Below the pieces are notes generated by a model, which made no database searches, had not been told where the DNA came from, and saw only the letters and a list, made by a program, of their open reading frames with translations. Below are positions 1 to 9,854 of a stretch of DNA of 64,000 bases, one piece after another. Made by a program: the position numbers and the translations under genes. This DNA comes from Labia minor (taxonomy: Eukaryota > Arthropoda > Insecta > Dermaptera > Spongiphoridae): assembly GCA_963082975.1 (NCBI GenBank), contig OY720347.1:11142225-11206224 (forward strand). The letters are read 5' to 3'. Numbering within the stretch: position 1 is the first letter of the stretch; every line of letters begins with the position of its first letter.

Positions 1-424
1 ATTACTATTATTATCTATTTTTTCCTCTCACTTTTTGTTTTTGTTATTATTTTAATTTTCTTTCTTACTTCTTTTGATATATAAATTATAAGTTAGCAAG
101 TAAAAGATTTTTTTTTTGTCTTTGCTAATTTCATTTAATTATCTTTCTATCCCTTATAAGAAAATGAAAGTAAAGTTGAATAAAAGAAAGAAAGAATGAG
201 AGAATTAATTATAAAATTATATTATAAAATTGAAAAAAAAAATAAAAATAAAAACAAAAACAATTTGAATATTAATTAAAGAAATTTTAATTTGTTATTG
301 TATTAATAAATAATGTAATAAAATTAACTAAATAAAATAATTTTAACAAAAATTAATTTTGTTATTTTGATCTGCTAAAGATAATGATTCTTATAATTTT
401 AAATATATATATACTACACACACT

Positions 425-1446
425 AGGTTTGTTCAAAAGAAAAGGTGAATTTTGAATTATTTCGAAAAGTATTTATTTATTCATCAATATCCATTTTGTC
501 CCATTCAAAGTAAATCCCCTCAGATATAATGCACTTATGTCAGCGATTCTTTCAATCATTGAAGCACTTCAGAAATGTGCTTTTCGGTATGATTTCGACT
601 TTATCTCATCAATGGTGGCAAAACGCTTTCCTTTCATTGGTCTCTTCAGTTTTTGGAATAGAAAAAATGCATCACGCCATTATAATCGATGAAAACAGTG
701 AGCAAAACCTTCACATTGGATCGAATTTGGCGTGCTTTTTACCAGTGTGCTTGTACCCTTTATAAATATTTTTTTAAGACAAAATAGACTCGCCAAATGC
801 CACAATCAACATTTTAAGTGCGTTGGAACACTTTATTCCATTTTTAACGCAAAATTTAATACAGGTTCTTTTATCATTTTTTTAAGCCAAAAATCGAAGA
901 ACACACATAAATGTGATTAACTTTTTCAGTTGTCAAAAATAAACTACTAATCCAAAATGGCTGATATTTCAACCTATGAGAACCATATATGTGCCAAAAT
1001 AACAAAAAAAAATCGATAATTAAATGATAAGTCCAAATTCATCTTTTCTTTTGAACAGATCTTGTAACAATAATAATATCAAAATTGTGCTTTTTTATGA
1101 ATTTTACAACACCCTTTTAGATAACATTTCACTTAATATTTCGTTATTATTTAAATAAAAATAATACAAATAAAAAAAATGTTATCAATGTTAATTGTTT
1201 TATAGGTTAATTGATCCTTCTACTAACTCTTCGCCTAAAACACATAATAAATAATTATAATCGAAGAACACACCAAATTGTGACTAACTGTCTCAGTTGT
1301 CAAAAACAAACTACTAACCCAAAATGGCTGATAATGTCAACATATGAGAAATATATGTGTACCAACATAAAAAAAATAGATAATCGAATGTATACAGCTC
1401 GCGAAAATTCAAAATTCACCTTTTCTTTTGAACAGACCACTTATGT
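425..1446 (-). pseudogene. mariner transposon relic with internally deleted transposase and duplicated terminus
   Basis: The left end carries the terminal sequence AGGTTTGTTCAAAAGAAAAG, whose inverted partner appears twice on the right, at about 1037-1066 and about 1410-1440. Read on the minus strand, 480-765 gives broken pieces of a mariner transposase. A VLLTVFIDYNG-like block joins directly to an FFYSKN/KGKRFATIDEI-like block, so the catalytic centre between them is deleted. The ~110 bp preceding the right terminus (895-1010) occurs again at 1258-1370, so the right end is duplicated. It is related to the better preserved copy at 13621-14431. It cannot encode a functional transposase. Confidence 0.75.
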
Positions 1447-2086
1447 ATAGAAAGAGAGAGAGAGAGAAATCTCAAAGAATGAATTATCAAGATTTCTATT
1501 GCGAATGAACAATCTCGTAGTTGGATAAATTGAACTGGAATTGTTGATGGATGTAAAAAAGCGAGGGACAAGTGAAAAAGGGAGAATGAAAGAAAAAGGG
1601 ACAGGGATTTGTCTTGAATAGTGGTATCCAATTGAGTGAACTGAATAGGCAAACGACATTGAATGCCAACGAATGGAATCCCCAGTAATAGAACAGCCAA
1701 AAGTCTATTAAATGGAATGAGTGTGTCTGTGACAGAGAACCAATTTGAGACGAACATCATCACCACTGTTCATCAGTGCTCAACACATTCAAAAAAGGAA
1801 CAAAAAACAAAATCATTATTATTTGATTCTAAAATAATAATATAATACCTATTAGTTGAATTGATTTATTAAAAATTCATATTAATATATATAATATATA
1901 AATTTTATTATATTTTCTTAAATAATAAATATTAAAGATGTGTTTTAAAACAATCAATCCTTGAGAATAAATTATTTAATTAATTAATTTAATTAATCAA
2001 TTTTATTGTATAGATATTTTAGATGAATATTCAATTTTTAATTATTTTACTTATGAGTTATTGAAGAAAAATATAATAAAACTCAC
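1447..2086. other. intergenic stretch, no gene recognised
   Basis: A short GA-rich run (1449-1470) leads into a moderately GC-richer, apparently single-copy segment to about 1800, followed by very AT-rich DNA. I see no open frame longer than about 115 codons that resembles a protein. Confidence 0.5.
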
Positions 2087-2416
2087 CGTTAAAAACGAAT
2101 GTTGTTGTTTTCATTCTTCTTTATTCTCAAGAAGCAACACATACCTGAAAAATTAAAAATATTATTTAATTAATTTTAATTTTATTTCATAGTTTTAAAT
2201 GATTTTCGATTATATATATATATATATATATTCTTATTTAAAGATTAATAAAATTATTAAAAAAGCATAATAAATAGAATAACTGATTAATTAAAATTTA
2301 AATGCTTTAAATGCTTTCACTAAGATTCTTTAAAAGAAACACAAAGAGAAATTGAAGGATTACCATATCATCTTGTAAGGAAAACCCAGACAGGTGTATG
2401 TTTTGCGCCTTACTCT
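2087..2416 (-). other. two exon-like blocks of uncertain status
   Basis: On the minus strand, 2364-2416 is flanked by a pyrimidine-rich acceptor ending in ACAG and a GTAATC donor, and is open (reads RVRRKTYTCLGFPYKMI). Positions 2087-2144 are flanked by a TTTTCAG acceptor and a GTGAGT donor and hold a 17-codon ORF beginning MCCFLRIKK. I recognise neither peptide. They could be exons of a gene extending left of the window, untranslated exons, or chance matches in AT-rich DNA. Confidence 0.15.
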
Positions 2417-2748
2417 CTGTACAAAGAAAGAGAACTAAATAAAATGTTATATTTTATTATTTTCTTATCAATTTCAAGTGAATTGGCTGAGTAGCTTATC
2501 GCTTCGATGGAAATAGAAACACCCGAATTGTACTGGCGATGCCTCTTTTTTTTAAAAATAACAGCACCTCGTAAAACTTTAAATACACATGTTTTATTGA
2601 TAATAAATAAATAATATTAGATAATATTAATAATATTAATTAATAATAATTATTATTTAAATATAAAACAAATAATATATTTTTATATATATTATGTATT
2701 CGTATATTATTAAATATATTTTATTATATAAAACTCTAGAAAAAAAAT

Positions 2749-3331
2749 CTGGTGAGTCTCCACTCGATTATCTCGCAAATTTAAATTGAATAATCAATCT
2801 TTTAATTATTTACATTTGAAAATTAATTAAAATTTTATTCTATCCGATCATAGGATTTAATGTTTTTAACATAATTTGCACTAATAACAATTCATTTAAA
2901 ATAAGAAGGCAATCAAATAACATCAACATTATTTATTTATTTATTTATTTCAAGAAATTTTGATACAATTTATTATATTCCTGCCCTTTTTAATCAAAAT
3001 GATTTCAGCTTCAATATCAACACTGTTTTGATTTTTTTCAACGTAAATAAAATACGTTTGGGAAGCGCTAAAAAGTCTAGCCTAGACTAAAGATAGATAG
3101 ATCTTAATAATTTCAAAATTGGTAAGAAACTATGGAATGATATAGAGGCGACTGCGCAGTTGCACGCGTATGTAAATTACCTTTACCTTCATTTTTATGT
3201 CAAAATTTAAAAAAATTAATTCCGGTACTTTCAGCGATTCAATCAAAGCTAAAATACTATATTTAAAGTTGATAACATAATTTTCATTGATAACATTTTA
3301 TTCAAATAAGAAGGCAGTCAAATAATATCAA
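2749..3331 (+). repeat. interspersed repeat family A, variant copy, 5' part (split by Penelope insertion)
   Basis: It begins with the family-A head (CTGGTGAGTCTCCACTCGATTATCTCGC). The body matches the inverted variant copy at 15957-16661, sharing a TCCGATCATAGGATTTAA block. The copy is interrupted at 3331 by the Penelope-like element and resumes at 6456. A duplicated internal block (2900-2935 and 3300-3331) provides an unoccupied version of the Penelope target. Confidence 0.65.
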
Positions 3332-3333
3332 TT

Positions 3334-3719
3334 TGTGTATTTGTGTACATATCTTGATTATGGAAATAATTTAGTATCTTCATTTTAGAGACATAATGCA
3401 CTATCATACTTCTTGATTGTAAACGCTTGCTTTGACAATTGCTGCTGACTTCATGTTGAGATTAAGAATTGGCGGTAAAAATTGGAGCCAAAAATTGGCG
3501 CCAATATCACTGCCTATATAAGAGGTGACGTGTCCCGACATGCATCAGTCCGCTTGAATCGGAGCAAGCGTACGGTTACTTGAAAACGACTGCAGAATAA
3601 GCAGTTGAAACGTTGTACAATTATTTTAATTTAATAAATAATTTTATACAAATAATGTGGTCTTTTAATAAAAATTCTCTTAATAATTATCAAAATAACC
3701 ACAAAAGCTTTAATAAATA
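3334..3719 (+). repeat. left Penelope terminal repeat (pLTR)
   Basis: A 386-bp direct repeat matching 6063-6448. It contains the core promoter, the 5' untranslated region and the first 21 codons of the element's ORF. Several CCAAT/ATTGG motifs and a 12-bp perfect palindrome ATTGGCGCCAAT (3494-3505) lie just upstream of the TATA box. Confidence 0.9.
3494..3579 (+). promoter_or_regulatory. composite core promoter: TATA, initiator, MTE-like and DPE
   Basis: TATATAAG lies at 3515-3522. The arthropod initiator TCAGT is at 3545-3549, with +1 taken as A3547, so TATA falls near -32 to -25. GCAAGCGTAC at 3564-3573 sits exactly at the MTE position (+18 to +27) and partly matches its consensus. GGTTAC at 3574-3579 sits at +28 to +33 and fits the DPE consensus RGWYV. 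The same set is repeated in the right pLTR (+1 at about 6276), where it would drive transcription into flanking DNA. Motif positions are read directly; function is inferred. Confidence 0.6.
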
Positions 3720-6027
3720 CATTTATGAGAAATATAACCTAAAAATTCAAAAGCAGGTAAGGAGTTATGATGGATTAATTGTTAAAAAAGCAAAATTATT
3801 AAGTTCTTTGAATTTCTTAAAAAGATGTCGTGATCAAGATATTATACCAAAAGGCTTTTATATTAAGCGAGTTGTATACACAAAAAGAGCGACTAGCATA
3901 TATAATAATGCTAGTTTGGCTCTGTTACGAGAACGCATCACAAATATCAGGCAAGTTTTATTTACATTAGACACTGATTTATTCAATATATATAATAATC
4001 TAAAATCTGTTTTAACCCAGGAAGAAATTTCTTATTTGCAGCACGTATCCCGGACACACTTTAAATTTACACATAAAAAACAAACCGATATTCAAAAATC
4101 AAAATTTGATAAACTTTCATTCAATAAGACTAAAACATCTATTCAGAATTTTGATAATAACAAATTAGTAGTCAATCTATCAAATAAAAGTCTTGACAAA
4201 AATACCATCTCAGTGTTAGCAAAAGGACCAAAGTTCTCCATAGCACCGAATAAAATTCCAAAAATTGAGATAGTTAGTTCAATTGAATCATCCTTATATA
4301 ACTTACCAAACAACATTGCAGAGGAAATTAGATTTGATACGATTAACATACTGAAAAATGCTAAACCACCCAAACCAAATTTGACCAAATCTGAGATGCG
4401 TGCTCTGAAGGAAATTAGAAACGATGACTCTCTAAAGATTATCCCTGCCGACAAAGGCAACGCCACTGTTGTAATGAATACAGCGGATTATAAACAAAAA
4501 ATGGAAAATATTTTGAATTCTTCTACCTACGAAATACAGAAAAAAGATCCAACGGATAAATTCTGTAGAAAACTAAAATCAATAATAAAGAATCTACCTA
4601 TTGAGGAAAAAGATAAAGATAAATTAAAACCGAAAGATCCACAAATACCAAAAATATACGGTAATCCCAAAATCCATAAAACCAACAAACCTTTAAGACC
4701 AATAGTTAGTCAAATCAATTCAGTGACTTACAACTCATCAAAATATCTAGCACATTTGTTAAAACCATTTACAGGTACTAATTTTTCATACGTTAAAAAT
4801 TCCACCCACTTAGTAGAAATGTTATCAAAAGTAGAAATTACAAAAAATGATATATTGGTGAGTCTGGATGTGGACTCCTTGTACACAAATGTTCCTATTG
4901 ACGAGACCATTGAGATTATAAAATCAAACATTACATTAGATAAAAATACTCTCGAATTAATAGAATTTTGCCAAAAATCTACATACTTTATTTATGATAA
5001 AAAGATTTATAAGCAAAAAGAAGGATGTGCTATGGGTAGTCCACTAAGCCCAGTATTCGCTAACATATTCATGGAAGAATTTGAATCAAAATTGGTCAAT
5101 AATGCAATAAAGAAACCAAAACTGTTTCTTAGATATGTGGATGATATTTTGATGATTTGGCCTCATGGTAAGGATTCTTTAGTTAAATTTGTAGAAGCAG
5201 CAAATAATTTACATAAAAATATAAAACTAAGCGTTGAATGGGAAATAAATGAAGAGTTACCGTTTCTTGATGTATTAATTAAAAAGAAACAGAATAGATT
5301 AAGGTTTGATATTTTCAAGAAAACAACTCACACCAACAGATATATCCACGCAGATTCCCACCACCATCCATCACAAAAATATGGAGTGATAAAAACACTG
5401 CACAAAAGAGCCGAAGAGATATGCTCAAATGAAAACATTAAAAAAGAAAAACAACGATTGAAGGAAGCTTTCATAAACAATGGCTTCTCGGAATATGAAA
5501 TTAGGAAATTCAGTAAAACAAAAAAGACAGAAATCAAAAATGAAAATGAAAAACCAATATACAGATCACAAATAACATTACCTTATATAAAAGGAACAAC
5601 AGAAAAAATAGCGTCAAAATTGAGGAAACACAACATCAGAGTAACATATAAACCTCATAAACAAATGTCTTCTCTCACCTCAAATATAAAAGACAAAATT
5701 AAAAACGAAAATAATGGAGTTTATAAGGTAACTTGTGAATGCAAAAAAGTATACATTGGTGAAACAAGTAGAAAGATTTCTACAAGACTGTCTGAACATG
5801 AGAGAGCCATTAGATTGAAACATCCAAATCAATCAGCAATTGCAGAACATGCCTTAACAACAGGACATAAAATAAATTTAGATAATGTAGAAACACTTCA
5901 TATTGAAAATAATTGGTGGAAAAGAAAAATAAAAGAATCTATAGAAATTGATAATCATCCCAATAATATTAACAAAGAGGATGGATATAGACTTAATAAG
6001 ATGTGGAACATAGTGTTGGATGAGTAA
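3655..6027 (+). CDS. Penelope reverse transcriptase with C-terminal GIY-YIG endonuclease, 790 aa
   Basis: The protein copies the element RNA and nicks target DNA. The first ATG (3655) starts MWSFNKNSL; the frame is open for 14 codons upstream but without an ATG. Reverse transcriptase motifs are in order: an ADKGNATVVM block (~residue 265), SLDVDSLYT with catalytic aspartates (~403), the GCAMGSPLSP block (~460), YVDD (~493-496) and LPFLDV (~535). A GIY-YIG domain follows, with VYKVTC at ~688, VYIGETSRK about ten residues later, and a downstream SIEI that may supply the catalytic glutamate. Length and domain order match Neptune/Penelope-type elements. No stop codon or frameshift interrupts it, so it may be competent. 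The N-terminal ~200 residues are basic and of unknown function. Confidence 0.93.
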   Translation: MWSFNKNSLNNYQNNHKSFNKYIYEKYNLKIQKQVRSYDGLIVKKAKLLSSLNFLKRCRDQDIIPKGFYIKRVVYTKRATSIYNNASLALLRERITNIRQVLFTLDTDLFNIYNNLKSVLTQEEISYLQHVSRTHFKFTHKKQTDIQKSKFDKLSFNKTKTSIQNFDNNKLVVNLSNKSLDKNTISVLAKGPKFSIAPNKIPKIEIVSSIESSLYNLPNNIAEEIRFDTINILKNAKPPKPNLTKSEMRALKEIRNDDSLKIIPADKGNATVVMNTADYKQKMENILNSSTYEIQKKDPTDKFCRKLKSIIKNLPIEEKDKDKLKPKDPQIPKIYGNPKIHKTNKPLRPIVSQINSVTYNSSKYLAHLLKPFTGTNFSYVKNSTHLVEMLSKVEITKNDILVSLDVDSLYTNVPIDETIEIIKSNITLDKNTLELIEFCQKSTYFIYDKKIYKQKEGCAMGSPLSPVFANIFMEEFESKLVNNAIKKPKLFLRYVDDILMIWPHGKDSLVKFVEAANNLHKNIKLSVEWEINEELPFLDVLIKKKQNRLRFDIFKKTTHTNRYIHADSHHHPSQKYGVIKTLHKRAEEICSNENIKKEKQRLKEAFINNGFSEYEIRKFSKTKKTEIKNENEKPIYRSQITLPYIKGTTEKIASKLRKHNIRVTYKPHKQMSSLTSNIKDKIKNENNGVYKVTCECKKVYIGETSRKISTRLSEHERAIRLKHPNQSAIAEHALTTGHKINLDNVETLHIENNWWKRKIKESIEIDNHPNNINKEDGYRLNKMWNIVLDE

Positions 6028-6062
6028 AATTTGTCAAATTAAATTAAATATAATTAATCTAA

Positions 6063-6448
6063 TGTGTATTTGTGTATATATCTTGATTATGGAAATAATT
6101 TAGTATCTTCATTTTAGAGACATAATGCACTATCATACTTCTTGATTGTAAACGCTTGCTTTGACAATTGCTGCTGACTTCATGTTGAGATTAAGAATTG
6201 GCGGTAAAAATTGGAGCCAAAAATTGGCGCCAATATCACTGCCTATATAAGAGGTGACGTGTCCCGACATGCATCAGTCCGCTTGAATCGGAGCAAGCGT
6301 ACGGTTACTTGAAAACGACTGCAGAATAAGCAGTTGAAACGTTGTACAATTATTTTAATTTAATAAATAATTTTATACAAATAATGTGGTCTTTTAATAA
6401 AAATTCTCTTAATAATTATCAAAATAACCACAAAAGCTTTAATAAATA
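6063..6448 (+). repeat. right Penelope terminal repeat (pLTR)
   Basis: It is almost identical to 3334-3719. The copied ORF start ends in a stop codon after about 21 codons, where the repeat runs into the flank. It carries the same TATA/initiator/DPE set and could promote read-through transcription to the right. Confidence 0.88.
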
Positions 6449-6455
6449 ATATCAA

Positions 6456-6872
6456 CATTGATTTGATTTTGTTCAACGTAAATAAAAAACTTTACTTTCA
6501 TTTTTAAGCCAAAATTTAAAAAAATTAATTCCAGTATTTTCTATGAAGCTGATAGCAGTATTATATACAATTTTTAATTATGTGCAAAACTATCAAACAT
6601 ATACTATAACTATTTTTACTGTCATTTTAGAGGAGAAAAATGAAAACGTGGTAGGTAATGGTCCTCTTCCGAATGAGCTACATTTCTGAAAAGTTGATAG
6701 AAAACTACGCTTTTTGAATAATGCCATTATTCTAGCTCAAACCGTTTTTGGGTAATCTTAACTACATATACACACACATACACAAACAACCTTAGTGAAA
6801 ATGATTCAGGAACCTTCAAAACGTATAAAAACATCAAAATCTCGACATCGAAAATTTTCGCGAAATAGTAAT
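6456..6872 (+). repeat. interspersed repeat family A, 3' part of the copy split by Penelope
   Basis: It continues the sequence broken at 3331. It contains the family-A landmarks TCTAGCTCAAACCGTTTTTG, a CA-rich microsatellite and the AAAATGATTCAGGAACCTTC block, and ends near GCGAAATAGTAA, a degraded form of the family terminus. Confidence 0.65.
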
Positions 6873-6978
6873 CATACGAGTAATAAATATTTTATTGAAT
6901 CAATAATGAAAAGATCTAATTAAAATATATTTTTAGAATCAGTGATGATTTCAATATATATATAAATATATATATAAA

Positions 6979-7528
6979 TGTAGGGTTGGTGGCTTCGATA
7001 GTGAAGCAGATGTATTAAAAAATATCGTTTTTGAAGAAAAGGTAGCAAAAATAATATCGTTTTGATGAAAAGTATTAGCAAAAAATATATCGTTTTTATT
7101 GAAAAGTGTAGCAAAAAATATATGGTTTTTGTTTAGAAATATTAGCAAAAAATATATACACAGATAAAAATAAACGTCTTGGAAATCTTCGGTTCTTCGT
7201 TCTTCGTTCTTCGGATATGTTCTTCTTAACGTCTTGAATCACAACTGCTACTACTGCTACTAGCAAGCTAGCCTGCTTCACGGCTTTTTATACCCGGCTG
7301 GCGACATCTAGGCGGAGTGGTGGGGACTCTCGACAACCAATAGCGTGCTAGGCGCTGAACGAAGAGCCAATAGATGGCCAGCTTATTATAGCCAATCGTA
7401 AGCTTCTAAGAGGGGGTAGCGAGGTTTTAAATATATGTCCCGGTGCAACATGAATTTGCTCAGTCGCTCCGAGAACATCTTCATGGGAAAATAATAAAAT
7501 AAAATAAATTTCATTTTTTCAGATCCTA
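6979..7528 (-). repeat. 3' LTR of the gag-only element
   Basis: 550 bp, matching 9855-10404. On the minus strand it contains three CCAAT-type ATTGG boxes, a TATAAAAA box (about 7285-7293) and a purine-rich transcribed part with repeated GAACGAAGAAC units. Confidence 0.9.
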
Positions 7529-7565
7529 TAACTCACCCCCTCTTTGGTGACATTCGACCCGAATG

Positions 7566-9740
7566 TCAATTCTCGTAGTTGTCATCGGCACCTTCACAAC
7601 ATTCTATCTTGTCTCTCCACTTCACCTTCTTCCTTTTTCGATATTTATCAATTTCTTTCTTCACACAATGAGCAGGATAAAATAGTTTATTAGATTGCAC
7701 ATCAAATATATTTTTCTTATCATCCATATCTTGTGATTCGGATAAATTATTTATGTCTGTTTCTAAATCTAAATTCACATTCATTAATTCTTTTAATTCA
7801 CTAACCTCATAAAAATTAAAGTCTTCCTTTTCATTATTTACTATACTATTTTCAGTTTTAACTTTACTTGTAGTTCGTATTTTATCAAGATCAAAAATTT
7901 TATCATTGGGATCAAAATCTTCTCCACGAATTGTTTTATTTTGATCTTCTGAAGTGCTTTCATCCTTATCAACTTCCATTGATTCACCTTCATTTGATTT
8001 ATCCTCTTCATTAACTTTACTTTGAGTCTTTTTTTCATTATCAGTCTTTGGAGATTCTTCATCTTCATCTTCATTCTTTTCTTCTTTGACTTCCACTTTT
8101 TCATCAGATTCTTTCTTATCAGTTTCTTCTTCTTTTTCTACCTCCATCTTTTCATTTTCACTCTCTTCTTTCTTCTTCTCTTCAGAAGAGACCTCTTTTT
8201 CTTTTTCTTCTTTAACTTCTGGTTTGGTTTCTTCTGCCTTTTTCACATCTTTTTCCTCTTTAGTTGTTTCTTTTTCTTTTGGTGTTTCATCTTTTTTTTC
8301 TGTGGATTCATTTACTTTGGCTTCTTTCGTATCAATTTTCTCTGTTTTCTCTTCTTTTGACTTAGTTTCGAATTCTGTTTTTTCTTCTTTTGTCACTTCT
8401 TTAGATTTTTTCACTTCATCCGTTTCCATCGAGGTGCTTTCGTCTTTTTTCTCTTCTTCTTTTGTTTCTCCTGGAGATGTTTCATCAGATTTAATTTCAT
8501 TTTCTTTTTTTGATTCGGTTTTTTCATTTTCTTTATCATTGTCGTCAGCTGAAACTGATTCAGATTTTTTATCATCTTTTTTATCAGAGTCTTCTGCTTT
8601 GATGTACATGATGGCGTATTCTTCTAAATCATTAATTTTCTTCAATTTTATATATTCTTGGGAGATTGTAAGAGTGGCTTGCTTAAGCACATCGTCGCCT
8701 ATGATTACATCTTCGTTCATGGCGTTATTGTTAACGACGTATACTTTTGTTGGAAATTCATCTCCGTCGATTGTTATTTTTGTTTGGAAATAACCCAACG
8801 AATTGGTTGTCGTTTTTCCTAGGCCAGTTAAAGTCACGTCAGATTTGGATAATTGAGGCGAGTTGATTTCATTATGAATATTTTTTGACAAGAATGTCAA
8901 ACTGCTACCCGTGTCGATAAGGGCATTTATTTCTTTATTTTGGATTGATACGATCTTGTGATTTCTAGTTGACGGTTTTGTTTCCATTTTATATATTTCT
9001 TTTTTCTTAGTGGGGCAATCAAATGATTTATGTCCAAAATTATTACATTTAAAACATTTGACGCCCCTGTTCTTAGATGGACACTCGTTAGAAAAATGTG
9101 AAGTGTTTCCACAGTTGAAACATCTTGTGGTTTCTTTTTTCTTTTCTTGGATATGTTTCGGATTAGTATCTTTTCTCTCAACGGGGTTTCTTCTTATTAA
9201 TGCTTCTTTTATAAAGTCGCCCAACATGTTTAGTTTTTGTTGGAGATCTGTCAATGTTTTTGTTCCAACTAGAAACATTTTGCTATGAGGATCTTCGATT
9301 CCATTAATTATATATTCAATTAGTAATTTCGGCTTTATATCCCCTTGATTCGCAATCTTTTGCATATGAATAAAATATTCAGTTGCATCTTCGCCTCTTT
9401 TCATTTTCCTGTTTCCCAATTCTCGATGAATCTCGATTTCGTCGATCTTTGGGGAAAATTGTTTTCTCAGGCTTGTTTTCATGTCTCTCCATGTCTTGAC
9501 ACCTTTTGTATTCTCGAAATACAATTTTGCAAGTCCTGTGAGACATCTTCTTGCGAGTATCATCGTTTGTCTTTCGTCTAATAAATGGATGTCTGCTTCG
9601 TCTTCTATATCTTGTATCCAGCGGTTAACTGAATATGTTTTAGCACCATCAAATTTCTTTACCAAGTCTTCGATATCTCTTATGTTGACAGCAGAGGGAT
9701 ATCTTAATGAACTTGGCGTACTACTTTCAAAGGAAGTCAT
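7566..9740 (-). CDS. Ty3/gypsy-type Gag with retropepsin and a long Lys/Glu-rich tail, 724 aa
   Basis: Residues ~35-185 form a retrotransposon gag capsid-like domain (WIQDIEDEA, RRCLTGLAKLYF and ALIRRNP segments). Two CCHC zinc knuckles follow, at ~207-220 (CFNCGNTSHFSNEC) and ~229-242 (CFKCNNFGHKSFDC). An aspartic protease domain has ALIDTGSSLTFL at ~273-284 and the second conserved motif IIGDDVL at ~346-352. Where reverse transcriptase would normally begin, the protein becomes a ~260-residue run of Lys, Glu, Asp, Ser and Thr (~380-640). It ends in a short ordered-looking segment with a basic RKRKKVKWRDK stretch and CC pair. The frame is intact. The tail could be a disordered packaging or partner-binding region; that is speculation. 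Confidence 0.85.
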   Translation of the reverse strand: MTSFESSTPSSLRYPSAVNIRDIEDLVKKFDGAKTYSVNRWIQDIEDEADIHLLDERQTMILARRCLTGLAKLYFENTKGVKTWRDMKTSLRKQFSPKIDEIEIHRELGNRKMKRGEDATEYFIHMQKIANQGDIKPKLLIEYIINGIEDPHSKMFLVGTKTLTDLQQKLNMLGDFIKEALIRRNPVERKDTNPKHIQEKKKETTRCFNCGNTSHFSNECPSKNRGVKCFKCNNFGHKSFDCPTKKKEIYKMETKPSTRNHKIVSIQNKEINALIDTGSSLTFLSKNIHNEINSPQLSKSDVTLTGLGKTTTNSLGYFQTKITIDGDEFPTKVYVVNNNAMNEDVIIGDDVLKQATLTISQEYIKLKKINDLEEYAIMYIKAEDSDKKDDKKSESVSADDNDKENEKTESKKENEIKSDETSPGETKEEEKKDESTSMETDEVKKSKEVTKEEKTEFETKSKEEKTEKIDTKEAKVNESTEKKDETPKEKETTKEEKDVKKAEETKPEVKEEKEKEVSSEEKKKEESENEKMEVEKEEETDKKESDEKVEVKEEKNEDEDEESPKTDNEKKTQSKVNEEDKSNEGESMEVDKDESTSEDQNKTIRGEDFDPNDKIFDLDKIRTTSKVKTENSIVNNEKEDFNFYEVSELKELMNVNLDLETDINNLSESQDMDDKKNIFDVQSNKLFYPAHCVKKEIDKYRKRKKVKWRDKIECCEGADDNYEN

Positions 9741-9854
9741 TTTGAAAGGCGTGTGTCTTGTATCTTGAAGACTGGATATTTCCTCGTTTTGGCTCTTGTT
9801 TCTTCGTGGTTACTAGGGGTAATGATTCTTCAATCTCGGACTGAGCCCTCAAAT

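Larger units (their letters stand above)
3332..6443 (+). mobile_element. full-length Penelope-like retroelement with direct pLTRs and 12-bp target duplication
   Basis: One uninterrupted reverse transcriptase/GIY-YIG ORF lies between two 386-bp direct repeats (3334-3719 and 6063-6448) that differ by eye at one base (3347 against 6076). The sequence AAATAATATCAA flanks the element on both sides (3320-3331 and 6444-6455) and looks like the target duplication; the right pLTR overlaps it by a few bases. The right pLTR repeats the promoter and the first ~20 codons of the ORF before running into flanking DNA. Penelope elements characteristically have such terminal repeats and combine these two enzymatic domains. 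The near-identical repeats and intact ORF indicate recent insertion. Confidence 0.9.

Noticed and set aside
3613-3654. Start of the Penelope ORF at 3613
   Set aside because: The codon there is TTG. The first ATG is at 3655 and is the more likely start; upstream codons are simply open.
6920-7281. Small proteins encoded within the LTRs (minus-strand frames of 60-65 codons, repeated at 9727-10157)
   Set aside because: They occur in both LTRs, have repetitive AT-driven composition and no recognisable domain.
8086-8793. Long plus-strand open frame of mostly Ser and Phe opposite the gag-protease ORF
   Set aside because: It is the antisense of the Lys/Glu-rich codons (AAA/GAA become TTT/TTC). The biased composition is explained entirely by the real ORF on the minus strand.
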